This document shows, in pieces, positions 32,126 to 39,721 of a DNA stretch of 64,000 nucleotides. Every line of letters begins with the position of its first letter. Within the stretch, counting starts at the first letter, position 1. A program made the position numbers and the translations under genes. The notes below the pieces were generated by a model, which did no database searches, was not told where the DNA came from, and worked only from the letters and a program-made list of their open reading frames with translations. Location: assembly GCF_003013395.1 (NCBI RefSeq), contig NZ_PXZM01000036.1:1-64000 (forward strand). Reading direction: 5' to 3'. The stretch is from Brevibacillus fortis. GTDB lineage: Bacteria > Bacillota > Bacilli > Brevibacillales > Brevibacillaceae.

Positions 32126-33061
32126 TTAAAAGTACTTCTTTCTCCAGAACAGGAGTGCTGTTACTGTCGTAATTGTTGCAGAGGTTATCATAATGATATT
32201 GAATGCCTGCGGGTGATCCTGCAAAGGAAGTGCGACGTTCATACCGTAATAGGTACCGATCACCATAGGTAATGTGATGACGATGGTGATCGAGGTAAGC
32301 AATTTAACTACTTGATTCAGATTGTTGGAAATGATGGAGCCGAAACCGTTCATAATGCTTCCTAAAATTGCGGTATATATTTCCGTCATTTTGATAGCTT
32401 GTTTGGTTTCGATTCTTACCTCTTCAAGCAGTTCCTTATCATCATCGTACATTTTTAGATAACTACCGCTCCAAAGCCGTGAAATCAGTAGACTGTTCGT
32501 CTCTAAGGACGTCGAAAAATAGACAAGGCTTTTCTGCAATTCAAGCAAGGTAAGCAGTTCATTGTTTTTCATTGATTGCCGCAAGGATTTTTCAAGGGTT
32601 TCCATTTGCTTGTTGATTCTTTTCAAGTACTGCAAATAATAGAAAGAGGTACTAGATAGAATTTGCAGAACAAAACGTGATCTCATATGAGTATGAAAAT
32701 TTTTCACCTTACCTTGGACTAACTCATTCATGACTGCCGTTTCTTCTAGGCAAACGGTTAAGAAATAATCCTCCATAACCATGATGCCCAACGGAACAGT
32801 AGTATAGATATCCTTCATACCTTCTTTTGTGGAAATGGGTATTTCCACAAAGAGTATAACTCGATTTCCGTCTTTGTCGATACGCCCTATTTCTTCGTCA
32901 TCAAGGGCATCCTGCAGAAAGTCAAGGTCAATATTCAAATCGCTGACCAATTTTTGCTTTTCTTGCTCAGCGGGATTGGTAAGATGTATCCAGCACCCTT
33001 TTTCAAATTGATCGAGTTCTTTTATTTTTCCGGTAACATCGGTTTTATAAATTTTCAACAT
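32126..33061 (-). CDS. corA: CorA family magnesium transporter
   Basis: A large cytoplasmic N-terminal domain and two C-terminal membrane helices, with the selectivity signature YGMN (in TYYGMNVALP near residue 275) between them, identify CorA, a pentameric Mg2+ (Co2+, Ni2+) channel. The GMN is followed by a loop (VALPLQDHPQAF) and the last helix ends in the basic WRKKYF. Length 311 aa is normal. AAAGGATG precedes the ATG. Control by the M-box riboswitch about 330 bp upstream means expression at low Mg2+. Confidence 0.9.
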   Translation of the reverse strand: MLKIYKTDVTGKIKELDQFEKGCWIHLTNPAEQEKQKLVSDLNIDLDFLQDALDDEEIGRIDKDGNRVILFVEIPISTKEGMKDIYTTVPLGIMVMEDYFLTVCLEETAVMNELVQGKVKNFHTHMRSRFVLQILSSTSFYYLQYLKRINKQMETLEKSLRQSMKNNELLTLLELQKSLVYFSTSLETNSLLISRLWSGSYLKMYDDDKELLEEVRIETKQAIKMTEIYTAILGSIMNGFGSIISNNLNQVVKLLTSITIVITLPMVIGTYYGMNVALPLQDHPQAFNIIMITSATITTVTALLFWRKKYF

Positions 33062-33140
33062 GTTTATTCATCCTTTCGCATGTAACAAATCGGCGGTATA
33101 GATTTCCGCATAAATATTTTCCTTACCCTCGAAGCACCAA

Positions 33141-33171
33141 CAAAATAGCTCTCCCTGTAATCAGAGAGAGC
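33141..33171 (-). terminator. second hairpin in the corA leader
   Basis: GCTCTCTCTG-ATTA-CAGGGAGAGC on the minus strand then TATTTTGTTG. It lies between the M-box terminator and corA. Confidence 0.5.
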
Positions 33172-33235
33172 CGAGGAATCGGAAACGACCGTGTTACGCG
33201 AGCATGTCAAATAAGCATACTTACATACACTCGTC

Positions 33236-33355
33236 CTAAGAAAAAAGACGAATGATAATAAGGTATGGGGAACATGTAGGAACGTCGCAAGGCCGGTTAA
33301 TTCTCTGAACAGGATATCGATCGTTATACATTCGACTACTTGGACTACTATCCAT
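33236..33355 (-). CDS. possible leader peptide in the corA 5' region, 39 aa
   Basis: AAAGGGGGG lies upstream of the ATG at 33355. The frame reads MDSSPSSRMYNDRYPVQRIN, then RPCDVPTCSPYLIIIRLFS: five prolines in 39 codons. It sits after the M-box terminator and before a second terminator-like hairpin. A role as a translated leader, as for the Pro-rich MgtL of Salmonella, is a hypothesis. Confidence 0.35.
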   Translation of the reverse strand: MDSSPSSRMYNDRYPVQRINRPCDVPTCSPYLIIIRLFS

Positions 33356-33383
33356 AAAAATGTTTCCCCCCTTTCAAAATATA

Positions 33384-33410
33384 AAAAACCCTCCGAGTAC
33401 AAAGAGGGTT
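33384..33410 (-). terminator. M-box expression-platform terminator
   Basis: AACCCTC and GAGGGTT arms then TTTTTTAT on the minus strand, directly after the aptamer. Confidence 0.8.
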
Positions 33411-33439
33411 AGATAAGCGCACGAAACAACAACACTTTA

Positions 33440-33612
33440 TCTCCCCCTAGCAGAGCTTTGGCACTATACAACGTAAAGGAAAAATCCTTAGCCACCTTAA
33501 GAAAAGCCTTAGTCCGGCAGTTCCTGTTCTACCCATTGGCATCTTTCGATATTTCCGGGCAGTGGCCTATGTTTGTATAGGAGCCTCACCTAACGAGGAC
33601 TTATTATTGTCT
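33440..33612 (-). ncRNA. M-box (ykoK leader) magnesium riboswitch
   Basis: On the minus strand the conserved blocks occur in order: CGTTAGGTGAGGCTCCTATA, then CAAACATAGGCCACTGCCCG, then GAAATATCGAAAGATGCCAA, TGGGTAGAACAGGAACTGCC. These are the signature of the M-box aptamer, which folds around several Mg2+ ions and favours the downstream terminator. It controls the corA gene, a natural target. Confidence 0.95.
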
Positions 33613-33617
33613 TTGTC

Positions 33618-33646
33618 ATAGTATCCCTGTCATGAAAGTTTGTCAA
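33618..33646 (-). promoter_or_regulatory. promoter of the M-box/corA transcript
   Basis: Minus-strand TTGACA (33641-33646), 17-bp spacer, TACTAT (33618-33623). Confidence 0.85.
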
Positions 33647-33964
33647 CAACTAATTTCTAGCCCTCTTTGTTATGTGGCGGACATGTCAAAAAGTACATTT
33701 TCTTTTTGAGACATTTCATTTTTTACTTAAGCTTTTTGACTTATTGTACATTATCCATCGTTCTGTTAATTTATTTACTCATATAGGTTAAAGCGCGTTG
33801 TGAGACATTAAATGAAAAGCCTGCATTCAAACAGCTTTTCGCCCGAAAGCGATGCATCCTTCCTGCTGACAGCTTTTATGAGTTTATGTGGACAAAATTT
33901 GCACCATTGATTTTGAGCGTCGAAGGTTCTTAGTGTAGCTATCACCTATCGAAAAGGATGTTAT

Positions 33965-34038
33965 ATCAAAAAAAGTTGATTTATCATTGCATCTTCTTGG
34001 TAATCGTGCATATAATAAATGCATCAAAAAAAATTGAT
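33965..34038 (+). promoter_or_regulatory. arsenic promoter flanked by two ArsR boxes
   Basis: TTGCAT at 33987 and TATAAT at 34011 (18-bp spacer). ATCAA-N6-TTGAT lies at 33965-33980 upstream and again at 34023-34038 downstream of the -10; this dyad is typical of ArsR operators. Confidence 0.8.
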
Positions 34039-34055
34039 GAATGAGGTTGTAATCG

Positions 34056-34370
34056 ATGAACGATATTAAGCACAAATTGGAGCAATATGAGAAGAAATTC
34101 AAAGCTCTCTCCGATCAGAAGCGACTTGAAATTATGTATGAGCTTTGTCAAAGAGGTAAAACATGCGTGTGTGACCTTACCGAGGTTTTTGACATGCCTC
34201 AATCTAAATTATCGTATCATCTCAAGATATTACTGGATGCCAACCTAATTATCAAAGAGACAAAAGGTACCTGGAGTTACTACGATTTGAATGATGATGA
34301 AGTGAACCACCTCTTATCGGAAGAGCTTTGTTGTATCTTCAGGAAAACAGGCAAAGGCAGTTGCTGCTAA
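34056..34370 (+). CDS. arsR: ArsR family arsenite-responsive repressor
   Basis: A 104-aa winged helix protein: ALSDQKRLEIMYELCQRGKT, then CVCDLTEVFDMPQSKLSYHL. The CVCDL motif in the recognition region is the classic As(III) site, and extra Cys (ELCC, GSCC) lie at the C-terminus. It opens a four-gene arsenic operon and has boxes at its own promoter. GAGGTTGTAATCG precedes the ATG. Confidence 0.95.
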   Translation: MNDIKHKLEQYEKKFKALSDQKRLEIMYELCQRGKTCVCDLTEVFDMPQSKLSYHLKILLDANLIIKETKGTWSYYDLNDDEVNHLLSEELCCIFRKTGKGSCC

Positions 34371-34386
34371 TTTTTTTAGACCTTAT

Positions 34387-34401
34387 ATCAATTTTTTTGA
34401 T
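34387..34401 (+). promoter_or_regulatory. third ArsR box, between arsR and the arsI-like gene
   Basis: ATCAA-N5-TTGAT, 15 bp. Its place 32 bp before the next start suggests a second control point inside the operon. Confidence 0.6.
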
Positions 34402-34433
34402 TAATAGTTTTTAAATTAAAGGAGGAATCTTAA

Positions 34434-34871
34434 ATGAAGTATGTACATGTTGGCGTTAACGTTACCAATCTGGAGAAATCTATTGAGTTCTATCAAAAGG
34501 TTTTTGGGGCTAACCCTGTAAAGGTAAAGCCTGATTATGCTAAGTTCTTGCTTGAAACCCCAGGATTAAACTTTACATTGAATGTTCGGGACGCTGTAAG
34601 CGGAATTCAAGTTAACCACTTCGGATTCCAGGTTGAAAGTGCAAATGAAATCCTGACTCATAAGGAAAGACTAGAAAAAGAAGGCTTTTTCGCTCGTGAC
34701 GAGATGGATACGACATGTTGTTATGCTGTGCAGGATAAATTTTGGGTTACTGATCCAGACGGTAATGAGTGGGAATTTTTCTACACAAAGTCTGACAGTG
34801 ACGTTCATAAAATCGAGTCCACATCCTGCTGCGTAGATTCAAAAACAGAAGCAACCAATTCTTGCTGCTAA
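34434..34871 (+). CDS. arsI: ArsI/CadI family VOC metalloenzyme
   Basis: YVHVGVNVTNLEKSIEFYQK, then NHFGFQVES and WVTDPDGNEWEFFYTKSD are the VOC halves of the ArsI family, Fe(II)-dependent C-As lyases that split trivalent organoarsenicals. The substrate-binding vicinal cysteines are present (TTCCYA near residues 95-98), as are the metal ligands His5, His62 and Glu115. The Cys-rich tail (STSCC and NSCC) is common in this family. Some members are annotated as cadmium-induced CadI, so organoarsenical activity is inferred. Confidence 0.85.
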   Translation: MKYVHVGVNVTNLEKSIEFYQKVFGANPVKVKPDYAKFLLETPGLNFTLNVRDAVSGIQVNHFGFQVESANEILTHKERLEKEGFFARDEMDTTCCYAVQDKFWVTDPDGNEWEFFYTKSDSDVHKIESTSCCVDSKTEATNSCC

Positions 34872-34889
34872 GACAAAGTGGGAGGCTCA

Positions 34890-35933
34890 ATGAAACAACT
34901 ATCATTTTTAGATCGCTTCTTGACCCTTTGGATCTTCCTTGCTATGGCAGTAGGGATTATGATCGGAACTTTCTTTCCTGCTTTCACCAATGGATTAAAT
35001 AGCTTACAAATTGGTACAACATCCATACCGATTGCTATAGGTTTAATCCTGATGATGTACCCTCCTTTAGCTAAAGTTCGATATGAAGAAATGGGGCGCG
35101 TATTTAAAGACATTAAGGTTCTTTTGCTATCCCTTATTCAGAACTGGGTTATAGGCCCAGTTTTGATGTTTTTATTAGCCATCATTTTCTTGCCAGATAA
35201 ACCAGAATATATGGTGGGGCTGATCATGATTGGATTGGCACGTTGTATCGCCATGGTGATTGTGTGGAATGACCTCGCAAAAGGTGATGCAGAATATGCT
35301 GCCGGACTTGTGGCTTTCAATTCTTTGTTTCAGATGCTTTTCTTTTCAGTATATGCTTATGTCTTTGTCACCGTAATCCCGGAATGGCTTGGTATTCAGG
35401 GTGCAGTCATTAGTATTACGATGGCGGAAGTGGCAAAATCGGTGTTTATATATCTAGGTATTCCTTTTCTTGCCGGGATGCTGACGCGCTTTACTTTTGT
35501 AAAAGTTAAAGGCAGACATTGGTATGAGAAAGTGTTCATCCCAAAAATTAGCCCCATGACTCTGATCGCCTTACTCTTTACCATCATTGTCATGTTATCA
35601 ACACAAGGAGAAAACATCGTAAGCGTTCCACTTGATGTTGTTCGCATCGCCATTCCACTTCTCATCTATTTCATCCTCATGTTCTTTATCTCTTTCTATA
35701 TGGGGAAAAAGATTGGCGCAAATTATCCCGTTACTACGACGCTTGCTTTCACAGCAGGTAGTAATAACTTTGAATTAGCTATCGCTGTGGCAGTCGGAGT
35801 GTTTGGGATTCATTCAGGTGCCGCCTTTGCAGCCGTCATCGGCCCTCTTGTGGAAGTACCTGTGATGATTGCATTAGTTAATGTAGCTTTATGGTTCAAG
35901 CGCAAATATTTTAGCAGCACATTTCCTAATTGA
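34890..35933 (+). CDS. arsB: ACR3-type arsenite efflux permease
   Basis: Ten membrane helices in 347 aa, with the conserved MIGLARCIAMVIVWNDLAKG (essential Cys in helix 4) and FTAGSNNFELAIAVAVG of the ACR3 (BASS) family. It expels As(OH)3 using the proton motive force. GTGGGAGG ends 5 bases before the ATG at 34890; the GTG at 34878 belongs to that site. The gap to the arsI-like gene is 18 bp. Confidence 0.95.
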   Translation: MKQLSFLDRFLTLWIFLAMAVGIMIGTFFPAFTNGLNSLQIGTTSIPIAIGLILMMYPPLAKVRYEEMGRVFKDIKVLLLSLIQNWVIGPVLMFLLAIIFLPDKPEYMVGLIMIGLARCIAMVIVWNDLAKGDAEYAAGLVAFNSLFQMLFFSVYAYVFVTVIPEWLGIQGAVISITMAEVAKSVFIYLGIPFLAGMLTRFTFVKVKGRHWYEKVFIPKISPMTLIALLFTIIVMLSTQGENIVSVPLDVVRIAIPLLIYFILMFFISFYMGKKIGANYPVTTTLAFTAGSNNFELAIAVAVGVFGIHSGAAFAAVIGPLVEVPVMIALVNVALWFKRKYFSSTFPN

Positions 35934-35953
35934 AGCTAAAAGGTGTGTACATC

Positions 35954-36358
35954 ATGGAAAACAAAAAAACGATTTACTTTTTATGTACAGGAAATTCTTG
36001 CCGAAGCCAAATGGCGGAAGCATGGGGAAAAAAATACTTAGGTAACGCCTGGAATGTTTTTTCTGCTGGGATTGAAGCCCATGGTGTGAATCCAAATGCC
36101 GTTCGAGCGATGAAAGAAGTTGGCATAGACATTTCCGATCAAACATCAGATGTCATTGACTCTGATATTTTAAACAAGGCTGATCTGATCGTGACACTAT
36201 GCAGCCATGCCGATTCCGTTTGTCCAACCACTCCTACTCATGTAAACCGTGTCCATTGGGGATTTGACGATCCTGCGGGAAAAGAATGGCCTGAGTTTCA
36301 ACGAGTTCGTGACGAGATCGGTGCCCGTATAAAGAAATTTGCGGAAACAGGGGAGTAA
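35954..36358 (+). CDS. arsC: arsenate reductase, thioredoxin-coupled
   Basis: The low-molecular-weight phosphatase fold is marked by the P-loop LCTGNSCRSQMAEAWG (Cys10 and Cys15 in the CX5R loop) and the redox pair Cys82 and Cys89 in VTLCSHADSVCP; ArsC reduces As(V) to As(III) and passes electrons to thioredoxin. It ends VRDEIGARIKKFAETGE as usual. AAAGGTG lies 9 bases before the ATG at 35954. The last gene of the ars operon. Confidence 0.95.
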   Translation: MENKKTIYFLCTGNSCRSQMAEAWGKKYLGNAWNVFSAGIEAHGVNPNAVRAMKEVGIDISDQTSDVIDSDILNKADLIVTLCSHADSVCPTTPTHVNRVHWGFDDPAGKEWPEFQRVRDEIGARIKKFAETGE

Positions 36359-36399
36359 ATTTTTCCGCAAGCGAGCTGTATCCATCTAATGTCCGAGGA

Positions 36400-36432
36400 A
36401 AAGTCCCCTTTTTGACGAAAGGGGACTTTCTC
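36400..36432 (+). terminator. terminator of the ars operon
   Basis: AAAGTCCCCTTT and AAAGGGGACTTT form a perfect 12-bp stem. Confidence 0.85.
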
Positions 36433-36590
36433 TACACACCGACTCTTATTTTCTGTACTTTTGATCATATACATCTTCCTCTGCATCCAACCAGAATGAT
36501 GGTGTATCCGGTATCTATAAAAGTGGGCAGCCCCAAAAATGATGATCCTTCCTGTATTCAGGAAGGAGAGGTCGGTTGTTTATTCGAAGA

Positions 36591-37166
36591 TTAATCCTTT
36601 TGCCAGAGCTGAACTCTTTCTCGTAATTCCTGTTCGGTTAACAGCTCTAATTGCAACAATGCCTCATTTGGATCATCACCCGGAATATGAAAGTACTGAG
36701 CAAATGCAGGCTCTGTTTTGATGCCGCTTTGCTTCAGAGCCCTGATATGCTGGTACGCATTTAGGCCTCCTATTTCTAACAACCGTGCTTCGATGTCCAT
36801 ATGGCGATAAGCATTTTGCTTTTCGACAGCTACCGGTTGAGCAAACAATTCAAACCAAAAGTCAGCTGTGAGAAACTGAATGACACATGTGGGAATACTT
36901 TTTATATCTAGGTGCGTCACTTCAAATCCGTGCAAGCAACCAAACACTGTTCGAACAGCCTGCTCAAATTGTTTCAGATCATGACTCTCGCAAATAATGT
37001 CTAGATCGCTTTGCTTGACGTCAATGTCCAATGGAATAGTTCCGGCAAGCACTGGGCGGTAAACGGATAGTATTTCCATGATGTGAGTCTTTTGGATCGC
37101 TTCCCACGCCGCTTTTTGACGTAGCGTTCCTCTGCCTAAATAAGAGAGATCATGCCAAGTTCTCAT
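36591..37166 (-). CDS. DUF4269 family protein
   Basis: LAGTIPLDIDVKQSDLDIIC with the GxxPLxIDxxxSDLDI signature is the nucleotidyltransferase-like core of DUF4269, with conserved Asp. TVEKQNAYRHMDIEARLL-type (here VEKQNAYRHMDIEARLLEIG) follows. Function unknown; the fold suggests nucleotide or RNA-related transfer. GGAGGTAG precedes the ATG; 191 aa is the normal length. Confidence 0.85.
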   Translation of the reverse strand: MRTWHDLSYLGRGTLRQKAAWEAIQKTHIMEILSVYRPVLAGTIPLDIDVKQSDLDIICESHDLKQFEQAVRTVFGCLHGFEVTHLDIKSIPTCVIQFLTADFWFELFAQPVAVEKQNAYRHMDIEARLLEIGGLNAYQHIRALKQSGIKTEPAFAQYFHIPGDDPNEALLQLELLTEQELRERVQLWQKD

Positions 37167-37274
37167 GCGACTACCTCCATGTCTGCTTTCTTTTAAAATA
37201 GTTTAGACAAAAGTGAATAAGTACGCAACGAAATCGGAAATCACTCGTATACCTAGATGAAGGGAGTGTAATGG

Positions 37275-37760
37275 ATGGAAATATTTTTGTGGGTCGTGGT
37301 TGTGTTATTGTTCTTGCTAAGCATCGCTGGAATATTTTTACCCGTTTTACCTGATACGATATTGCTGTGGGCGGGCTTTTTGCTCTATCACTTTTTCATA
37401 GCAGATCCGGGAGCGGGCTTACCGGCATCCTTTTGGTGGGGAATGGTCGTTCTAAGCATTCTGCTTTACGGTGCTGACTTGCTGACGAACATGTACTTCG
37501 TGAAAAGGTACGGGGGGTCCAAGTGGTCGTCCATTGCCGCTGCGGTCGGAATTATCCTCGGGATTTTCGTTTTCCCACCGTTTGGAATGCTGATCTTGCC
37601 GTTCGTATTCGTCGTTCTGGTAGAGCTGATGGTGCAGAAGCAGTCGATGGAGCGAGCAGTGAAAGCAGGCGTAGGCTCACTGATCGGATTTTTGGGCAGT
37701 GCGGTCGTAAAAGTCATTCTACAAGTTACGATGATCATCTGGTTTTTTATCGCCAGATAA
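37275..37760 (+). CDS. DUF456 family membrane protein
   Basis: FLPVLPDTILLWAGFLLYHF and NMYFVKRYGGSKWSSIAAAV are the DUF456 hallmarks (PxLPG/D-type helix 1, GGSKxS in the cytoplasmic loop). About five membrane helices, 161 aa. Function unknown; widespread in Gram-positives. A bidirectional terminator separates it from lexA. Confidence 0.9.
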   Translation: MEIFLWVVVVLLFLLSIAGIFLPVLPDTILLWAGFLLYHFFIADPGAGLPASFWWGMVVLSILLYGADLLTNMYFVKRYGGSKWSSIAAAVGIILGIFVFPPFGMLILPFVFVVLVELMVQKQSMERAVKAGVGSLIGFLGSAVVKVILQVTMIIWFFIAR

Positions 37761-37773
37761 CATACAGAAAACG

Positions 37774-37803
37774 AAAAGGACAGCAGAGGCTGTCCTTTTT
37801 TAC
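37774..37803. terminator. shared terminator of the DUF456 gene and lexA
   Basis: AAAAGGACAGC and GCTGTCCTTTT, 11-bp stem with T-runs on both strands. Confidence 0.85.
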
Positions 37804-37810
37804 GTGGAAA

Positions 37811-38434
37811 CTAGTGAATGAGTCGATAGACACCGATGACCTTACCGAGAATGGTGACATGCTCCAGAATGATCGGTTCCATTGTGGCATTTTCCGGTTG
37901 GAGTCGGAAGTGGTTCTTTTCTTTGAAAAATCTTTTGACGGTCGCTTCGTCTTCTTCAGTCATAGCTACGACAATGTCACCATTGTTCGCTACGTGCTGT
38001 TGGCGAACAATTACGTAGTCTCCATCGAGAATCCCGGCATCAATCATACTGTTTCCGGAGACGCGCAGCATATAGACCTTGTCAGAAGTCACGATATTGT
38101 CTGGAAGCGGGAAGTATTCTTCCACATCCTCAATGGCAGTAATCGGTTGTCCAGCAGTTACTTTTCCGATTACAGGCACACGAACGACAGAGTCTTCGAA
38201 ATTGTCTTGAAAACGATCTTCATCGGATAGCAATTCGATAGCGCGCGGTTTGGTAGGATCTCGACGAATGAGGCCTTTTTTCTCCAAGCGTGCCAAATGT
38301 CCATGTACCGTTGAGCTAGAAGCTAGTCCGACAGCCTCACCAATTTCACGGACAGATGGTGGATATCCTTTATCACGAACTTCCTTTCGGATGAACTCGA
38401 TGATGGCTTGTTGTCTACTCGATAATTTTGACAT
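37811..38434 (-). CDS. lexA: SOS repressor LexA
   Basis: The N-terminal winged HTH (LSSRQQAIIEFIRKEVRDKG, then PPSVREIGEAVGLASSSTVH) and the autocleavage domain are complete: the Ala-Gly cleavage bond in VTAGQP, Ser in RVSGNSMIDAGI, and Lys in DEATVKRFF. LexA represses SOS genes and self-cleaves when RecA filaments form. It is 207 aa, normal for Firmicutes, divergent from the yneA-like gene with SOS boxes between. Confidence 0.97.
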   Translation of the reverse strand: MSKLSSRQQAIIEFIRKEVRDKGYPPSVREIGEAVGLASSSTVHGHLARLEKKGLIRRDPTKPRAIELLSDEDRFQDNFEDSVVRVPVIGKVTAGQPITAIEDVEEYFPLPDNIVTSDKVYMLRVSGNSMIDAGILDGDYVIVRQQHVANNGDIVVAMTEEDEATVKRFFKEKNHFRLQPENATMEPIILEHVTILGKVIGVYRLIH

Positions 38435-38456
38435 AGAAAGACACCTCTGATTTCTC

Positions 38457-38579
38457 GAACATATTTTCCTATATTATACCATGGGAGCTTGCGTTCGACA
38501 AACATAAGTTCGATTCTTTGTTGACATGAACATATGTTCTCATTTATTATGAGGTTACAAAGGGACAGAACGTATGTTT
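38457..38579. promoter_or_regulatory. lexA/yneA intergenic SOS boxes
   Basis: One perfect box GAACATATGTTC (38528-38539) lies between TTGACA (38521) and TATTAT (38545) of the yneA-side promoter. Three one-mismatch boxes are GAACATATTTTC (38457), AAACATAAGTTC (38500) and GAACGTATGTTT (38568). Confidence 0.9.
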
Positions 38580-38596
38580 GTTAGGGGGCCATTATC

Positions 38597-38935
38597 GTGA
38601 ATTCATTGACAGTACGTAATCGTTTCGAGAAAAAGGAAGAACGCCGTGTTCGTTTTGGTATCACGAGAGGACAAGCTCTCTTGTTTCTTATTACATTCAC
38701 TCTCTTTTTTTATTTATTGACCGAACTAGTGTTTGCCTCTTCGGTTAATGAGGAACCACACGGCACAGAAGTAACCGTACAATCCGGAGACAGCCTATGG
38801 ACGTTAGCGGTTCGATACAAAGCAGATCAGCATGTGGATACTCGTGATTATATAATAGAGATTAAGGATGCGAACGGATTGGAGAGCAACAAGATTTACC
38901 CAGGTCAGACTCTGCTCCTTCCTGATACTCCGTAA
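38597..38935 (+). CDS. yneA: YneA-like SOS cell-division inhibitor with LysM domain
   Basis: A membrane anchor (ALLFLITFTLFFYLLTELVF, residues about 28-47) and an extracellular LysM domain (VTVQSGDSLWTLAVRYKADQ to NKIYPGQTLLLP) give the YneA layout, which halts division during SOS by acting outside the membrane. The GTG start has TTAGGGG upstream. It is divergent from lexA and controlled by SOS boxes, matching the known gene order. Confidence 0.9.
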   Translation: MNSLTVRNRFEKKEERRVRFGITRGQALLFLITFTLFFYLLTELVFASSVNEEPHGTEVTVQSGDSLWTLAVRYKADQHVDTRDYIIEIKDANGLESNKIYPGQTLLLPDTP

Positions 38936-39011
38936 GTGTTCGGCTGTCTTGCGGGATCATTCATATGTGATATAATGAAGCGGCACTACTACAGAGTGGG
39001 AGGAACCAGCA

Positions 39012-39209
39012 GTGGTATCTGACGCAGAAATTAAACGCATTAACGAATTGGTCAAAAAATCTCGCGAAGAAGGTTTGACCGAAGAAGAAAAACTCGAACA
39101 AAAGGCGTTGCGCCAAAAGTACATTGACGCCGTTAAGCTTTCATTGAGAGCAAATTTGGATTCCATCCGTTATGTGGAAGACCTTGAAGAAAATAAGCCA
39201 AAACAGTAA
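39012..39209 (+). CDS. DUF896 family protein (YnzC-like)
   Basis: SDAEIKRINELVKKSREEGL, then TEEEKLEQKALRQKYID and DAVKLSLRANLDSIRYVED are the two-helix DUF896 consensus. Function unknown. GTG start with GGAGGAA about 6 bases before. Its position after yneA is as in Bacilli. Confidence 0.95.
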   Translation: MVSDAEIKRINELVKKSREEGLTEEEKLEQKALRQKYIDAVKLSLRANLDSIRYVEDLEENKPKQ

Positions 39210-39227
39210 GATAACAATTACTGATAC

Positions 39228-39266
39228 GACAGACATCCTCGCTCGACGCTAGGGTGTCTTTTTCTG
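39228..39266 (+). terminator. terminator of the DUF896 gene
   Basis: AGACATCCT and AGGGTGTCT arms then TTTTTCTG. Confidence 0.75.
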
Positions 39267-39317
39267 TGACATACATAACGATAACGAGACCAGTTTACTA
39301 GCCAGGGAGGGAAGAAG

Positions 39318-39683
39318 ATGGCGTGGATCGCTGTGGCGGTTGGAGGAGCAGTTGGCTCTCTTTTGCGCTACCTATTGTCTTTGCTCGCTAATCAACCAGA
39401 ATGGCCGTGTGGAACCTGGATTGCCAATGTTTCTGGATCTTTGATCATCGGCATCCTGTTCGTACTGGGGAAAGAACGTGACTTTTTATCTCCGACACTC
39501 TATCTCTTATTTGCAACGGGTGTCATGGGAGGATTTACGACTTTCTCAAGCTTCTCCTTGGAAGTGGTCTCTTTTTGGGGTGAAGGCCACCTGTTACGTG
39601 GCACTTTGTACGCTCTTCTCAGTTTGGGAGTCGGCCTACTTTCTTGTGCAGTTGGAATATGGCTGGCTAGGCAATGGACTTGA
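39318..39683 (+). CDS. crcB: fluoride ion channel CrcB (Fluc)
   Basis: VGGAVGSLLRYLLSLL, then GTWIANVSGSLIIGIL and ATGVMGGFTTFSSFSLEVVS contain the GxxGAxxRY, GT-L-x-N-x-x-G and GGFTTFSTF motifs of Fluc channels, which export F- as a dimer. 121 aa, four helices. No fluoride riboswitch motif was seen upstream. GGGAGGGAAG precedes the ATG. Downstream it is close to the helD-type gene. Confidence 0.95.
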   Translation: MAWIAVAVGGAVGSLLRYLLSLLANQPEWPCGTWIANVSGSLIIGILFVLGKERDFLSPTLYLLFATGVMGGFTTFSSFSLEVVSFWGEGHLLRGTLYALLSLGVGLLSCAVGIWLARQWT

Positions 39684-39721
39684 TACGTTCAATGACACGA
39701 TACATGTGAGGGGGAATGAAT

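Noticed and set aside
39210..39317. possible fluoride riboswitch before crcB
   Set aside because: The conserved fluoride aptamer blocks are absent; only the DUF896 terminator is present.
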